A DNA stretch of 64,000 bases from positions 62,001 through 126,000 of the forward strand of contig NZ_LGLW01000002.1 of the NCBI RefSeq assembly GCF_013620795.1. Reading direction: 5' to 3'. The notes below the pieces were generated by a model that was not told the DNA's origin, searched no databases, and saw only the letters and a program-made list of their open reading frames with translations. Both the position numbers and the translations under genes were made by a program. Below are positions 1-7,141 of the stretch, in pieces (position 1 is the first letter of the stretch; the number at the start of each line of letters is the position of its first letter). Source of the DNA: Pseudomonas sp. Q2-TVG4-2. Lineage in GTDB: Bacteria > Pseudomonadota > Gammaproteobacteria > Pseudomonadales > Pseudomonadaceae.

Positions 1-89
1 CGCCGCTTCGGCGCCGGGCACGACTCGCCTGACGTCGCGCACAGGCGGCCCCTGGGGCAGCCTGGATAACTACAAAAGAGGAGATAGCC
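1..89. other. Left-edge sequence upstream of the hydroxyacid cassette
   Basis: Two plus-strand frames are open into the window: one stops at 67-69 and another runs on through the start of the next gene. I cannot assign either to a protein, so this may be the 3' end of an upstream gene or leader sequence. A purine-rich ribosome-binding site (AGAGGAG, about 76-82) precedes the ATG at 90. Confidence 0.3.
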
Positions 90-1004
90 ATGAGTCATGG
101 TCGCGTCTGGTCGCCGGTCATTACACCCTTTTCGGCAGATCTCTCGCCGGACACGGAACGCTTTGTGGCGCATTGCCGCTGGCTGCTGGACAAGGAACTG
201 GGCCTGGCAGTATTCGGCACCAACTCGGAAGCCAATTCACTGGCCGTCGAGGAGAAAATCCGCTTGCTCGATACGCTCATCGATGCGGGCGTTCCCGCCG
301 CGCGGCTGATGCCAGGTACCGGTAGTTGCGCACTGCCGGATACCGTGGCGCAAACCCGCCACGCGGTGGCCAAGGGCGTCGAAGGGGTGCTGATGCTGCC
401 GCCGTTCTACTACAAAGGTGTATCCGATGAGGGGCTGTTCCGCTACTTCAGTGAGGTAATCGAGCGGGTCGGCGACGAGCGTCTACGCATCTACCTCTAC
501 CACATCCCGCCGGTGTCGCAGGTGCCGCTGTCTCTGGCGCTGATCGAGCGTCTGCTCAAGGCCTACCCGGCCAATGTGGTCGGCCTGAAGGACAGCTCCG
601 GCGATTGGTCCAACACCCAGGCCGTGATCGAGCAATTCGCCGGTGACGGTTTCCAGGTCTACGCCGGCAGCGAGTCCTTTTTGCTGCAAACCCTGCGCGC
701 TGGCGGCGCTGGCTGTATCAGCGCCACGGCAAACGTCAACCCGGGTCCGATTGCGCGGCTCGCCAAAACCTGGCAGGCAGCGGATGCGGATGATCAACAG
801 GCCGCTTTGGTACGCACCCGCAAAATCTTTGAGCGTTTCCCGTTGATCGGCGCGCTCAAGGCCGTTACCGCGAGGTTCGGCGACAGCGAGCAGTGGACGC
901 GCCTGCGCCCGCCGCTGGTGGAACTCGACCAGCAGCAGCGCGGTGAGCTGTTCGCGCTGCTCGACGACCTTGGATTCGACATGCCGGGCCTCAAGCAAAG
1001 CTGA
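90..1004 (+). CDS. DapA-family (DHDPS/NAL superfamily) lyase or aldolase
   Basis: A 304-residue class I aldolase-fold protein. Such enzymes form a Schiff base with a 2-keto acid, usually pyruvate, and catalyse aldol or retro-aldol chemistry. Visible motifs are GTNSEAN (43-49, in place of the GTTGE substrate loop), PPFYYKG (104-110), YHIPP with Tyr137, and GLKDSSGD with the likely Schiff-base Lys167. Length is normal for the family. It is not obviously the lysine-pathway dapA: its neighbours, two nucleotides downstream and beyond, are a hydroxyacid dehydrogenase, a hydroxyacid oxidase and a GlcG-like protein, which suggests catabolism of a hydroxy-keto acid. The substrate is unknown; 4-hydroxy-2-oxoacid aldolase activity is one inference. 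The start has a good AGAGGAG ribosome-binding site. Confidence 0.85.
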   Translation: MSHGRVWSPVITPFSADLSPDTERFVAHCRWLLDKELGLAVFGTNSEANSLAVEEKIRLLDTLIDAGVPAARLMPGTGSCALPDTVAQTRHAVAKGVEGVLMLPPFYYKGVSDEGLFRYFSEVIERVGDERLRIYLYHIPPVSQVPLSLALIERLLKAYPANVVGLKDSSGDWSNTQAVIEQFAGDGFQVYAGSESFLLQTLRAGGAGCISATANVNPGPIARLAKTWQAADADDQQAALVRTRKIFERFPLIGALKAVTARFGDSEQWTRLRPPLVELDQQQRGELFALLDDLGFDMPGLKQS

Positions 1005-1018
1005 TCATGGAGTTACCG

Positions 1019-2035
1019 ATGCACAAGAAACGAATCGTCGCCCTGCGCCGGCTGAAGGAATCGCATCTGCAGCGCTTGCGTGAAGCCTTTGAAGTCGCCT
1101 ATTTCGAAGAGCCGGAGCTACAACCTGAGGCGGTTGCCGCCGCGCTGCGCCAGGCTCATGGGCTGATTGGCGGCAAACTGCAGGTCACCTCGGCGATGCT
1201 CGACGAGGCGCCCGCATTGGAGGCCGTCGCCACCATCTCGGTGGGCTACGACAACCTGCCGGTGGCTGAGCTGAGCCGCCGCGGGATCCTCCTGACCAAT
1301 ACCCCCGATGTGCTCACCGAAACCACCGCCGACACCGGATTCATGCTGATCATGGCCAGCGCCCGGCGTCTGGTGGAACTGGCCAACATGGTGCGTGAGG
1401 GCCGTTGGACTCAGCACGTCGGCGAGCCGCACTTTGGCCACGATGTGCACGGCAAGACCCTCGGCCTGGTCGGGCTCGGGCGCATCGGCCGAGCCATCGC
1501 CCGTCGCGCCTTGGGCTTCAATATGCGCGTGCTGTATAGCAACGCCTCGCCCAAGCCCGATCTGGAGGCCCAGTGGGGGCTGGAGCGCCGCAGCTTCGAA
1601 CAGTTGCTGGCCGAGTCGGACTTCGTCTGCCTGACCGTGCCACTGACCGAACAGACCGACCACCTGCTCGGCTACGAGCAATGCCAGGCAATGAAACGCT
1701 CGGCATTTCTCATCAATGTCTCCCGCGGCCGAGTGGTCGATGAGGCCGGATTGATCCGCGCGCTGGATGAGCGGCTGATTGCGGGGGCGGGGTTGGACGT
1801 ATTCGAGCAGGAGCCGGTCGCAGCTGATTCGCCGCTGCTGCGCATGGACAATGTAGTCACCCTGCCGCACATTGGTTCGGCCACTCATGAAACCCGTGCA
1901 GCGATGGCCAGTTGCGCGGTGGAGAATATCTGTCAGGCCCTGCGCGGTGAGCGCCCGCGGGACCTGGTCAATCCAGAAGCCCGCCCAGGCGGGTTCGTAC
2001 AACCCCAGCAGGAACAGCCCGTAGATGCCAAGTAA
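1019..2035 (+). CDS. D-2-hydroxyacid dehydrogenase (GhrB/GyaR-like)
   Basis: NAD(P)-dependent dehydrogenase of the D-isomer 2-hydroxyacid family, reducing a 2-keto acid (glyoxylate, hydroxypyruvate or similar) to the D-hydroxyacid. It has a Rossmann motif GLGRIG near residue 150 and the catalytic trio typical of the family: Arg in NVSRGRVVDE, Glu in DVFEQEP and His in PHIGSATHE. I chose the ATG at 1019 (338 residues) over the in-frame ATG at 1007, because GGAG at 1009-1012 sits seven nucleotides before 1019. The gene follows the DapA-like gene almost without a gap and overlaps the oxidase gene by 11 bp, so it is certainly in the same operon. Substrate preference cannot be read from the sequence. 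Confidence 0.88.
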   Translation: MHKKRIVALRRLKESHLQRLREAFEVAYFEEPELQPEAVAAALRQAHGLIGGKLQVTSAMLDEAPALEAVATISVGYDNLPVAELSRRGILLTNTPDVLTETTADTGFMLIMASARRLVELANMVREGRWTQHVGEPHFGHDVHGKTLGLVGLGRIGRAIARRALGFNMRVLYSNASPKPDLEAQWGLERRSFEQLLAESDFVCLTVPLTEQTDHLLGYEQCQAMKRSAFLINVSRGRVVDEAGLIRALDERLIAGAGLDVFEQEPVAADSPLLRMDNVVTLPHIGSATHETRAAMASCAVENICQALRGERPRDLVNPEARPGGFVQPQQEQPVDAK

Positions 2036-3197
2036 TCATTCGCGACGCTTGGCGTCGATTTTGAACCTGCACGACCTTGATCGCGTTGCGAAACGCCATC
2101 TGCCGCGACCTATCTACGGCTATATCGCCAACGTCGCCGAGGATGGACACACCGCCCGGGCCAATCGAAGCGCCTTCGATGCCTATTCGTTCCTGCCGCG
2201 CGCATTGGTGGACGTTTCCAATATCTCCCTCGAAACCGAACTGCTCGGCCAGCGCTATGCATTGCCGATCGGCATCGCCCCGATGGGTATCAGTGCGCTG
2301 TCAGCCTACCGCGGCGACTTGATGCAGGCGCAGGCGGCGGCGAAAGCCGGCATTCCGATGATCCTCAGCGGCAGCTCGCTGATCCGCATGGAAGACGTAC
2401 TTAACAACGGCAAGACCGACTGGTTCCAGGCCTATCTGCCCGGCGATCACGCCGGTATCGAGGCGCTGATCGAGCGCGTGCGCAACGCCGGCTTCGATAA
2501 GCTGGTGATCACCGTCGACTATCCGGTGCCGCCGAACAGCGACAACAACACCCGCTCGGGCTTCTATTCGCCGTTGCGCCCCAGTCTGCGTCTGGCCTAT
2601 GACGGCCTGGTGCGGCCGCGCTGGCTGTTCGGCACCTTCCTGCGCACGCTGATCAATCACGGGATGCCGCATTTCGAAAACAACTACGCCACGCGCGGCA
2701 TCGCGGTCATCTCCGGCAACGTCAAGCGCGACTTTTCGGGTCGTAGTCACCTCAACTGGAGCTATATTGAATTGGTCCGCCGCCTATGGCCGGGCAAGCT
2801 GGTGATCAAGGGCATCCTCCACCCGGATGACGCCCGTAAATCCCGCGATGCCGGCGCGGATGCGCTGATCGTCTCCAACCACGGTGGGCGCCAGCTTGAC
2901 GGCACGCTCTCGGCGCTGGAGGCATTGCCCGGGGTGGTCGAAGCGGTCAGCGAGCTGCCGGTGATGATCGACAGCGGTTTCCGCCGCGGTACAGATGTGC
3001 TGAAAGCATTGGCGCTGGGCGCGCGCATGGTGTTCATCGGCCGCCCGTTCAACTACGCCGCGGCCTACGCGGGCGAGGCGGGTGTTTCCCATGCGATTGA
3101 TCTGCTGGGGGCCGAATTGCAGCGTGACATGGCGCTGCTGGGGCTGACCCGGATTGAAGAGGTCACCAGGGACTGCCTGGTCAATAACAAGAAATAG
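2025..3197 (+). CDS. FMN-dependent alpha-hydroxyacid oxidase/dehydrogenase (LldD/GlcO-like)
   Basis: A 390-residue TIM-barrel flavoenzyme that oxidises L-2-hydroxyacids (L-lactate, glycolate, mandelate type) to 2-keto acids. Diagnostic motifs are PIGIAPMG near 81-88, VITVDYPV near 161, IKGIL with Lys262, SNHGGRQLDG with catalytic His286 and Arg289, and the flavin-phosphate motif DSGFRRG near 316. Paired with the D-specific dehydrogenase upstream, the two enzymes could interconvert hydroxyacids through a shared keto acid. It lacks the neighbours of the classical lldPRD locus, so I do not call it lldD. The start at 2025 overlaps the upstream gene and has AGGA at 2009-2012, rather far away. Confidence 0.86.
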   Translation: MPSNHSRRLASILNLHDLDRVAKRHLPRPIYGYIANVAEDGHTARANRSAFDAYSFLPRALVDVSNISLETELLGQRYALPIGIAPMGISALSAYRGDLMQAQAAAKAGIPMILSGSSLIRMEDVLNNGKTDWFQAYLPGDHAGIEALIERVRNAGFDKLVITVDYPVPPNSDNNTRSGFYSPLRPSLRLAYDGLVRPRWLFGTFLRTLINHGMPHFENNYATRGIAVISGNVKRDFSGRSHLNWSYIELVRRLWPGKLVIKGILHPDDARKSRDAGADALIVSNHGGRQLDGTLSALEALPGVVEAVSELPVMIDSGFRRGTDVLKALALGARMVFIGRPFNYAAAYAGEAGVSHAIDLLGAELQRDMALLGLTRIEEVTRDCLVNNKK

Positions 3198-3221
3198 CGC
3201 AGAGCCGGTAGCGGAGGGCTT

Positions 3222-3680
3222 ATGGGACGCGGACTGTTGTCAGGACTGTGGGACGTAGAGGCCGCCATTTACACCGGTCCTCCTCCTTTGGAGGATGGTT
3301 GCCGGCTCGGCGTACAGCGCACCGAAGCGGCGCTACGTGCGGCGCGTGCCGAGGCCGAACGCAATGGCTGGGCGGTATCCATCGCGGTCGTCGACACCCT
3401 CGGCGAGCCGCTTGGGCTGGTCAAACTCGACGGCAGTCCGCCCGACAGTGCTCGGTGTGCGATCAAAAAGGCCCAGCAGGCCACGGCCGCCGAGCAATGC
3501 GGCTTAGTCGACGAGGCACCCTTCTCGTCCCACTCGCGGCAGGTGCGATTCCCGGCAGATGCTATCCCCGTCTATGCAGAGGACAAGTGCATCGGCGCGA
3601 TCGGTGTTCACGGAGTCCATCGGGGCGAAGCCGCACAGGTGGCGAATGCCGGCGCGGAGGCGATAGAGCACGGTCTCTGA
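3222..3680 (+). CDS. GlcG/HbpS-family (heme-binding-like) protein
   Basis: A 152-residue protein of the GlcG/HbpS family (DUF336). The N-terminal helix carries the GVQRTEAALRAARAEAERNG pattern, followed by VSIAVVDTLGEPLGLVKLDG and a C-terminal IGAIGVHGV strand. Members sit in glycolate (glc) and diol-utilisation operons; some bind heme or small ligands, but the biochemical role is mostly unknown. It starts 24 bp after the oxidase gene with a strong GGAGG at 3212-3216, so it is the last gene of the four-gene cassette. Its presence fits hydroxyacid (glycolate-like) catabolism by analogy with glcG; this is inference. Confidence 0.78.
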   Translation: MGRGLLSGLWDVEAAIYTGPPPLEDGCRLGVQRTEAALRAARAEAERNGWAVSIAVVDTLGEPLGLVKLDGSPPDSARCAIKKAQQATAAEQCGLVDEAPFSSHSRQVRFPADAIPVYAEDKCIGAIGVHGVHRGEAAQVANAGAEAIEHGL

Positions 3681-3802
3681 GCTGATTCGGCAGGCTAGCG
3701 GTTGCTTAGTAATTTCCCGGGCGATTACGCCAGGCGTATCCGCAGCTGCCCCGGCTTGCTCTGCTATCGTCAGCAAGCCATCACCCAATACGGAGCCATA
3801 GC

Positions 3803-4219
3803 ATGCAGCCTCGAATCACCGTCATCACCCTTGGGGTTGAGGATCTCGAGGCTTCATTGCGCTTTTATCGCGACGGCTTGGGTTTTGCGAGCGAAGGCAT
3901 CATCGGGCAGGAGCTCGAGCACGGTGCTGTTGCGTTTATCCAGCTACAGGCTGGCCTGCGTCTGGCCCTTTGGCCGCGCAGCAGCATCGCTCACGACACC
4001 GGACTGGCCCTCGGTCCGGCCAGTGCCACCGAAATGACCTTGGGTCACAACGTCGCGTCGAAGGCGGAGGTCGACGCCGTCATGGCAATCGCGGATGCGG
4101 CCGGAGCCGTCATCATCAAGCCGGCACATGATACGTTCTGGGGCGGCTATTCCGGGTATTTCAAGGACCCGGACGGCCACCTCTGGGAGATCGTGTGGAA
4201 CCCGCAGTTGACTGACTGA
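3803..4219 (+). CDS. VOC-superfamily (glyoxalase/bleomycin-resistance fold) protein
   Basis: A 138-residue vicinal-oxygen-chelate protein made of two beta-alpha-beta-beta-beta modules: ITVITLGVEDLEASLRFYRD at the N terminus and YFKDPDGHLWEIVWNP at the C terminus. The terminal Glu of LWEIVW is the usual metal ligand. Such proteins include glyoxalases, dioxygenases and antibiotic-binding proteins; no specific function can be assigned. It stands alone between the hydroxyacid cassette and a convergent PH-domain gene. The ATG at 3803 has GGAG at 3792-3795. Confidence 0.8.
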   Translation: MQPRITVITLGVEDLEASLRFYRDGLGFASEGIIGQELEHGAVAFIQLQAGLRLALWPRSSIAHDTGLALGPASATEMTLGHNVASKAEVDAVMAIADAAGAVIIKPAHDTFWGGYSGYFKDPDGHLWEIVWNPQLTD

Positions 4220-4252
4220 CGCCTGCAGGGCATGCCCTGCCTCCGGTTGGCA

Positions 4253-4621
4253 TCAGAGAAGATGCTTGGAAATCTGCTTGGATATTTCCACGATCGACGT
4301 TTTGCCGGTGAATTCGAACTTCACTTGGCCCAACGAAGAAAAATAGATCTCCAGTTCGGAATCCAGATCGAAGGTTCCGGACGTTTCTACTGAATAAGCG
4401 ACGATGTTCTTGTAGGGCAGGGAGGTGAAGTCCTTCTTGCTCCCGGTGAGGCCCTGCACGTTGACCGCGATGATTCGCTTGGTGGTAAACACCACGCCGT
4501 CGCGCATCGATTTGTAGGCGTCGATGACCTGCTCGCCGTCCACCAGCAGAGACCTGACCCGCTCCGCATACTCATCGTTCTGCTTCAGCTTGAAGAAGCC
4601 CTTGTTGTCGAAATCGATCAT
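4253..4621 (-). CDS. Bacterial PH-domain protein (YvbH-like)
   Basis: A 122-residue protein that is essentially one bacterial pleckstrin-homology domain (bPH family, PF08000-like). The core reads DGVVFTTKRIIAVNVQGL, followed by a KKDFTSLPYKNIVAYSVET strand and a C-terminal amphipathic helix SIVEISKQISKHLL. There is no signal peptide or membrane span, so it is probably cytosolic. The biochemical role of these domains is unknown. It is convergent with the VOC gene and transcribed away from tRNA-Arg. The coding sequence is somewhat richer in A/T than its neighbours. Confidence 0.75.
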   Translation of the reverse strand: MIDFDNKGFFKLKQNDEYAERVRSLLVDGEQVIDAYKSMRDGVVFTTKRIIAVNVQGLTGSKKDFTSLPYKNIVAYSVETSGTFDLDSELEIYFSSLGQVKFEFTGKTSIVEISKQISKHLL

Positions 4622-4936
4622 CCGCGTTCCTCGTTATGGAGTGTTTGGAGCGTGCTGTCGCACCAGGTCGACATCTACCATAACGGCCGGAACAACTTGC
4701 GCAACAAGGCGCTGAAAACGAAGAAGAGCCAAATATCGAGGCAATCTCGGGATGGCGTTGATTGGACCGAGCCATGGCCCGTCGTCGTTTGGCTGCATTG
4801 CTTTGCCAAACACGCGAGAAGATGGGGATAAGGCTAGCGCTTGAAGGTGGCCGCTGATCGCTCTGTGCGACTCGATCACTCAAGGAAAACAGAGAAAAAC
4901 AAAGGGCCTAGGTTTTCACCTAAGCCCTTGTCTATT
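4622..4936. other. Intergenic stretch between PH-domain gene and tRNA-Arg
   Basis: About 315 bp without a convincing gene. Open frames on both strands lack family resemblance and good ribosome-binding sites. The only clear element is the tRNA terminator near its right end. It must also contain the promoter of the PH-domain gene, which I cannot place with confidence. Confidence 0.4.
4894..4929 (-). terminator. Rho-independent terminator of tRNA-Arg
   Basis: Read on the minus strand, an AAGGGC-x-TAGG stem with its complement (loop TGAAAA) is followed by TTTGTTTTTC. It lies about 8 bp past the tRNA 3' end. Confidence 0.85.
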
Positions 4937-5013
4937 TGGCGCACCAGGCGGGATTCGAACCCACGACCCCTGCCTTCGGAGGGCAGTACTCTATCCAGCT
5001 GAGCTACTGGTGC
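4937..5013 (-). tRNA. tRNA-Arg (anticodon CCG)
   Basis: A 77-nt cloverleaf on the minus strand. Acceptor GCACCAG pairs with CTGGTGC, the T arm reads GGTTCGAATCC, and the anticodon loop CTCCGAA sits in a CTGCC/GGCAG stem, giving CCG. The 3' CCA is encoded. A terminator follows directly. tRNA 3' ends are common integration sites, but I see no duplicated 3' end or integrase gene nearby. Confidence 0.95.
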
Positions 5014-5342
5014 GGCGCGGGCGCAATCATACGCATCTCGCCGGCGGTCGTCCATGGCGCTTCGGCGGCTAGGAACGGAACCCTTGCTCAGGTCCGGCCA
5101 TCTTCGTGTCTTTATCAGGCTAGGCTATGAAGCGTTAGTTTTTTCGAACATGGTGTTGCCTGAAGTCTCGCGGCGGGCCTAGCATTTCGTTTGAGATTTC
5201 GAACGCTCGCTGCGCTATAGGAACCCGGCTGTTGCCTTTTACTCTGACTGGGTAAGGTCATGCCATGCGGGCCTCCCCTCATATGCGGCCAGACGGCCAT
5301 GTCCAATTTCCGGCGCCAGGCGCCGGCTCGTAGGAGACTGTC
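5014..5342. other. Upstream region of gabD
   Basis: No gene is visible in these 329 bp. The region should hold the tRNA promoter (minus strand) and the gabD promoter (plus strand). Near its end is a perfect palindrome, CCGGCGCC-A-GGCGCCGG (5310-5326), directly before the TAGGAG ribosome-binding site of gabD. Confidence 0.45.
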
Positions 5343-6791
5343 ATGCAACTCAAAGATACTTCGCTGTTCCGCCAGCAGGCCTATATCGACGGAGCCTGGC
5401 AGGACGCGGACGGCGGCCAGACCATCAAGGTCAACAACCCGGCCAGCAATGAGGTTCTAGGCACCGTGCCGAAGATGGGTGCCGCTGAAGCTCGCCGTGC
5501 CATCGAGGCCGCCGAGCGTGCGCTGCCAGCCTGGCGCGACCTGACGGCCAAAGAGCGTTCGCAGAAGCTGCGTCGCTGGTTCGAACTGGTGATGGAAAAC
5601 CAGGATGACCTGGGCCGCCTGATGACGCTGGAGCAGGGCAAGCCGTTGGCCGAATCCAAGGGCGAGATTGCCTATGCCGCGTCGTTTATCGAGTGGTTCG
5701 CCGAGGAGGCCAAACGTGTCTATGGCGATACCATTCCCGGCCACCAGAAGGACAAGCGGATCATCGTGATCAAGCAGCCGATCGGGGTCACCGCGGCCAT
5801 CACGCCATGGAACTTCCCCGCAGCGATGATCACTCGTAAGGCCGCTCCGGCACTCGCGGCGGGTTGCACCATGGTGGTCAAGCCGGCCAGCCAGACCCCG
5901 TTCTCCGCGCTGGCGCTGGCCGAGCTGGCCGAGCGTGCCGGCATTCCCAAGGGGGTGTTTAGCGTCATCACCGGTTCGGCCGGCGATATCGGCAGCGAGC
6001 TGACCGCCAATCCCACTGTGCGCAAGATCAGCTTCACCGGCTCCACTGAGGTTGGTGCCAAGTTGATGGCGCAATGCGCGCCGGGGATCAAGAAGGTTTC
6101 GTTGGAGCTGGGCGGCAACGCGCCTTTCCTGGTCTTCGACGACGCCGACCTCGACGAGGCGGTCAAAGGCGCCATGCAGTCCAAGTACCGAAATGCCGGG
6201 CAGACCTGTGTCTGCGTCAACCGCATTTATGTACAGGAGGGGGTGTACGACGCCTTCGCCGAGAAATTTCAGGCGGCAGTGGCGAAGCTGAAGGTCGGCA
6301 ACGGCCTCGATGAAGGCATCGACATCGGTCCGCTGATTGATGAGCGGGCCGCCGCCAAGGTCAGAGAGCATATCGAGGATGCCGTCGCCAACGGTGCCCA
6401 GGTGGTCACCGGCGGTAAAGCGCATAGCCTCGGCGGTAGCTATTTCGAGCCGACGCTGATGGTCAATGTGCCGCATGACGCTAAGGTCGCCAAGGAAGAG
6501 ACCTTCGGCCCGCTGGCGCCGCTGTTCCGCTTCAAGGACGAGGCCGAAGGCATTGCGCTGGCCAACGACACTGAGTTCGGTCTGGCTGCGTACTTCTATG
6601 CCCGCGACCTGGGGCGGGTGTTCCGTGTGGCCGAGGCGATCGAGTCGGGAATGGTCGGCGTCAACACCGGCATGATTTCCACGGAGGTGGCGCCGTTCGG
6701 CGGGGTGAAGTCCTCCGGCCTGGGCCGCGAGGGTTCCAAGTACGGTATCGAGGATTACCTGGAGATCAAGTACCTCTGCCTGGGGCTGTAG
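5343..6791 (+). CDS. gabD: NADP-dependent succinate-semialdehyde dehydrogenase
   Basis: A 482-residue aldehyde dehydrogenase closely matching GabD, which oxidises succinate semialdehyde to succinate at the end of GABA and polyamine catabolism. Motifs: TPWNFP (154-159), nucleotide-binding FTGSTEVG (231-238), catalytic base Glu255 in LELGGNAP, and AGQTCVCVN with nucleophile Cys289 plus the neighbouring Cys291, a disulfide switch known in E. coli GabD. Length matches the family. gabD is normally followed by gabT, but here a terminator follows directly and no gabT is in the window. GABA from the spu/agu block 18-30 kb away could feed it. The start ATG is preceded by TAGGAG. Confidence 0.93.
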   Translation: MQLKDTSLFRQQAYIDGAWQDADGGQTIKVNNPASNEVLGTVPKMGAAEARRAIEAAERALPAWRDLTAKERSQKLRRWFELVMENQDDLGRLMTLEQGKPLAESKGEIAYAASFIEWFAEEAKRVYGDTIPGHQKDKRIIVIKQPIGVTAAITPWNFPAAMITRKAAPALAAGCTMVVKPASQTPFSALALAELAERAGIPKGVFSVITGSAGDIGSELTANPTVRKISFTGSTEVGAKLMAQCAPGIKKVSLELGGNAPFLVFDDADLDEAVKGAMQSKYRNAGQTCVCVNRIYVQEGVYDAFAEKFQAAVAKLKVGNGLDEGIDIGPLIDERAAAKVREHIEDAVANGAQVVTGGKAHSLGGSYFEPTLMVNVPHDAKVAKEETFGPLAPLFRFKDEAEGIALANDTEFGLAAYFYARDLGRVFRVAEAIESGMVGVNTGMISTEVAPFGGVKSSGLGREGSKYGIEDYLEIKYLCLGL

Positions 6792-6808
6792 GCCGCGCGG
6801 CACCACGA

Positions 6809-6844
6809 GGAGCCAGTTCCTGTCTTGGGGGCTGGCTCCTTTTT
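6809..6844 (+). terminator. Terminator after gabD
   Basis: GGAGCCAG pairs with CTGGCTCC across a 15-nt loop and is followed by TTTTT at 6840-6844. It lies 18 bp after the gabD stop codon and ends the unit, confirming that no gabT is co-transcribed. Confidence 0.88.
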
Positions 6845-7047
6845 GTTTATGGGCCGGTATCCCGTTCGCCAATGACCCACCCCTGTCGTCGCTGAGCCCA
6901 CTAGAGTGCCTGGTGTCGCCCGCATTCGTATTGAGCTGGCGACACCGGCCGGCGCGTCGATCGGGCGCGAAAACAGGCGAAAAGCGATGTCCGGGGCATT
7001 CAGTGACGTGACGGCGCTTGCCAGTCCGGATGAATATTGCCAGTCTC

Positions 7048-7076
7048 TCGACATGCAGAAATGACTCGACTATTCT
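7048..7076 (+). promoter_or_regulatory. Putative sigma-70 promoter of the pimF-like operon
   Basis: TCGACA (7048-7053) and TATTCT (7071-7076) are separated by exactly 17 bp, upstream of the bifunctional beta-oxidation gene. It is placed by motif only. Confidence 0.45.
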
Positions 7077-7096
7077 GCTGTGCGAAACCTAATTCC

Positions 7097-7126
7097 GTGA
7101 AATTACAAATCCAATCATCATTTCAC
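7097..7126. promoter_or_regulatory. Inverted repeat, candidate operator
   Basis: GTGAAAT (7097-7103) and ATTTCAC (7120-7126) form perfect 7-bp arms 16 bp apart, just downstream of the putative promoter and ending four bases before the GGAGG of the next gene. The position suits a repressor of fatty-acid-type catabolism; the regulator is unknown. Confidence 0.4.
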
Positions 7127-7141
7127 AAGCGGAGGCCTGCC

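Noticed and set aside
4622..5013. tRNA-Arg as an integration site for a mobile element
   Set aside because: No integrase gene and no repeat of the tRNA 3' end seen on either side.
5457..6872. 471-codon minus-strand frame opposite gabD
   Set aside because: Antisense shadow of gabD; no family-like motifs and it spans the gabD terminator.
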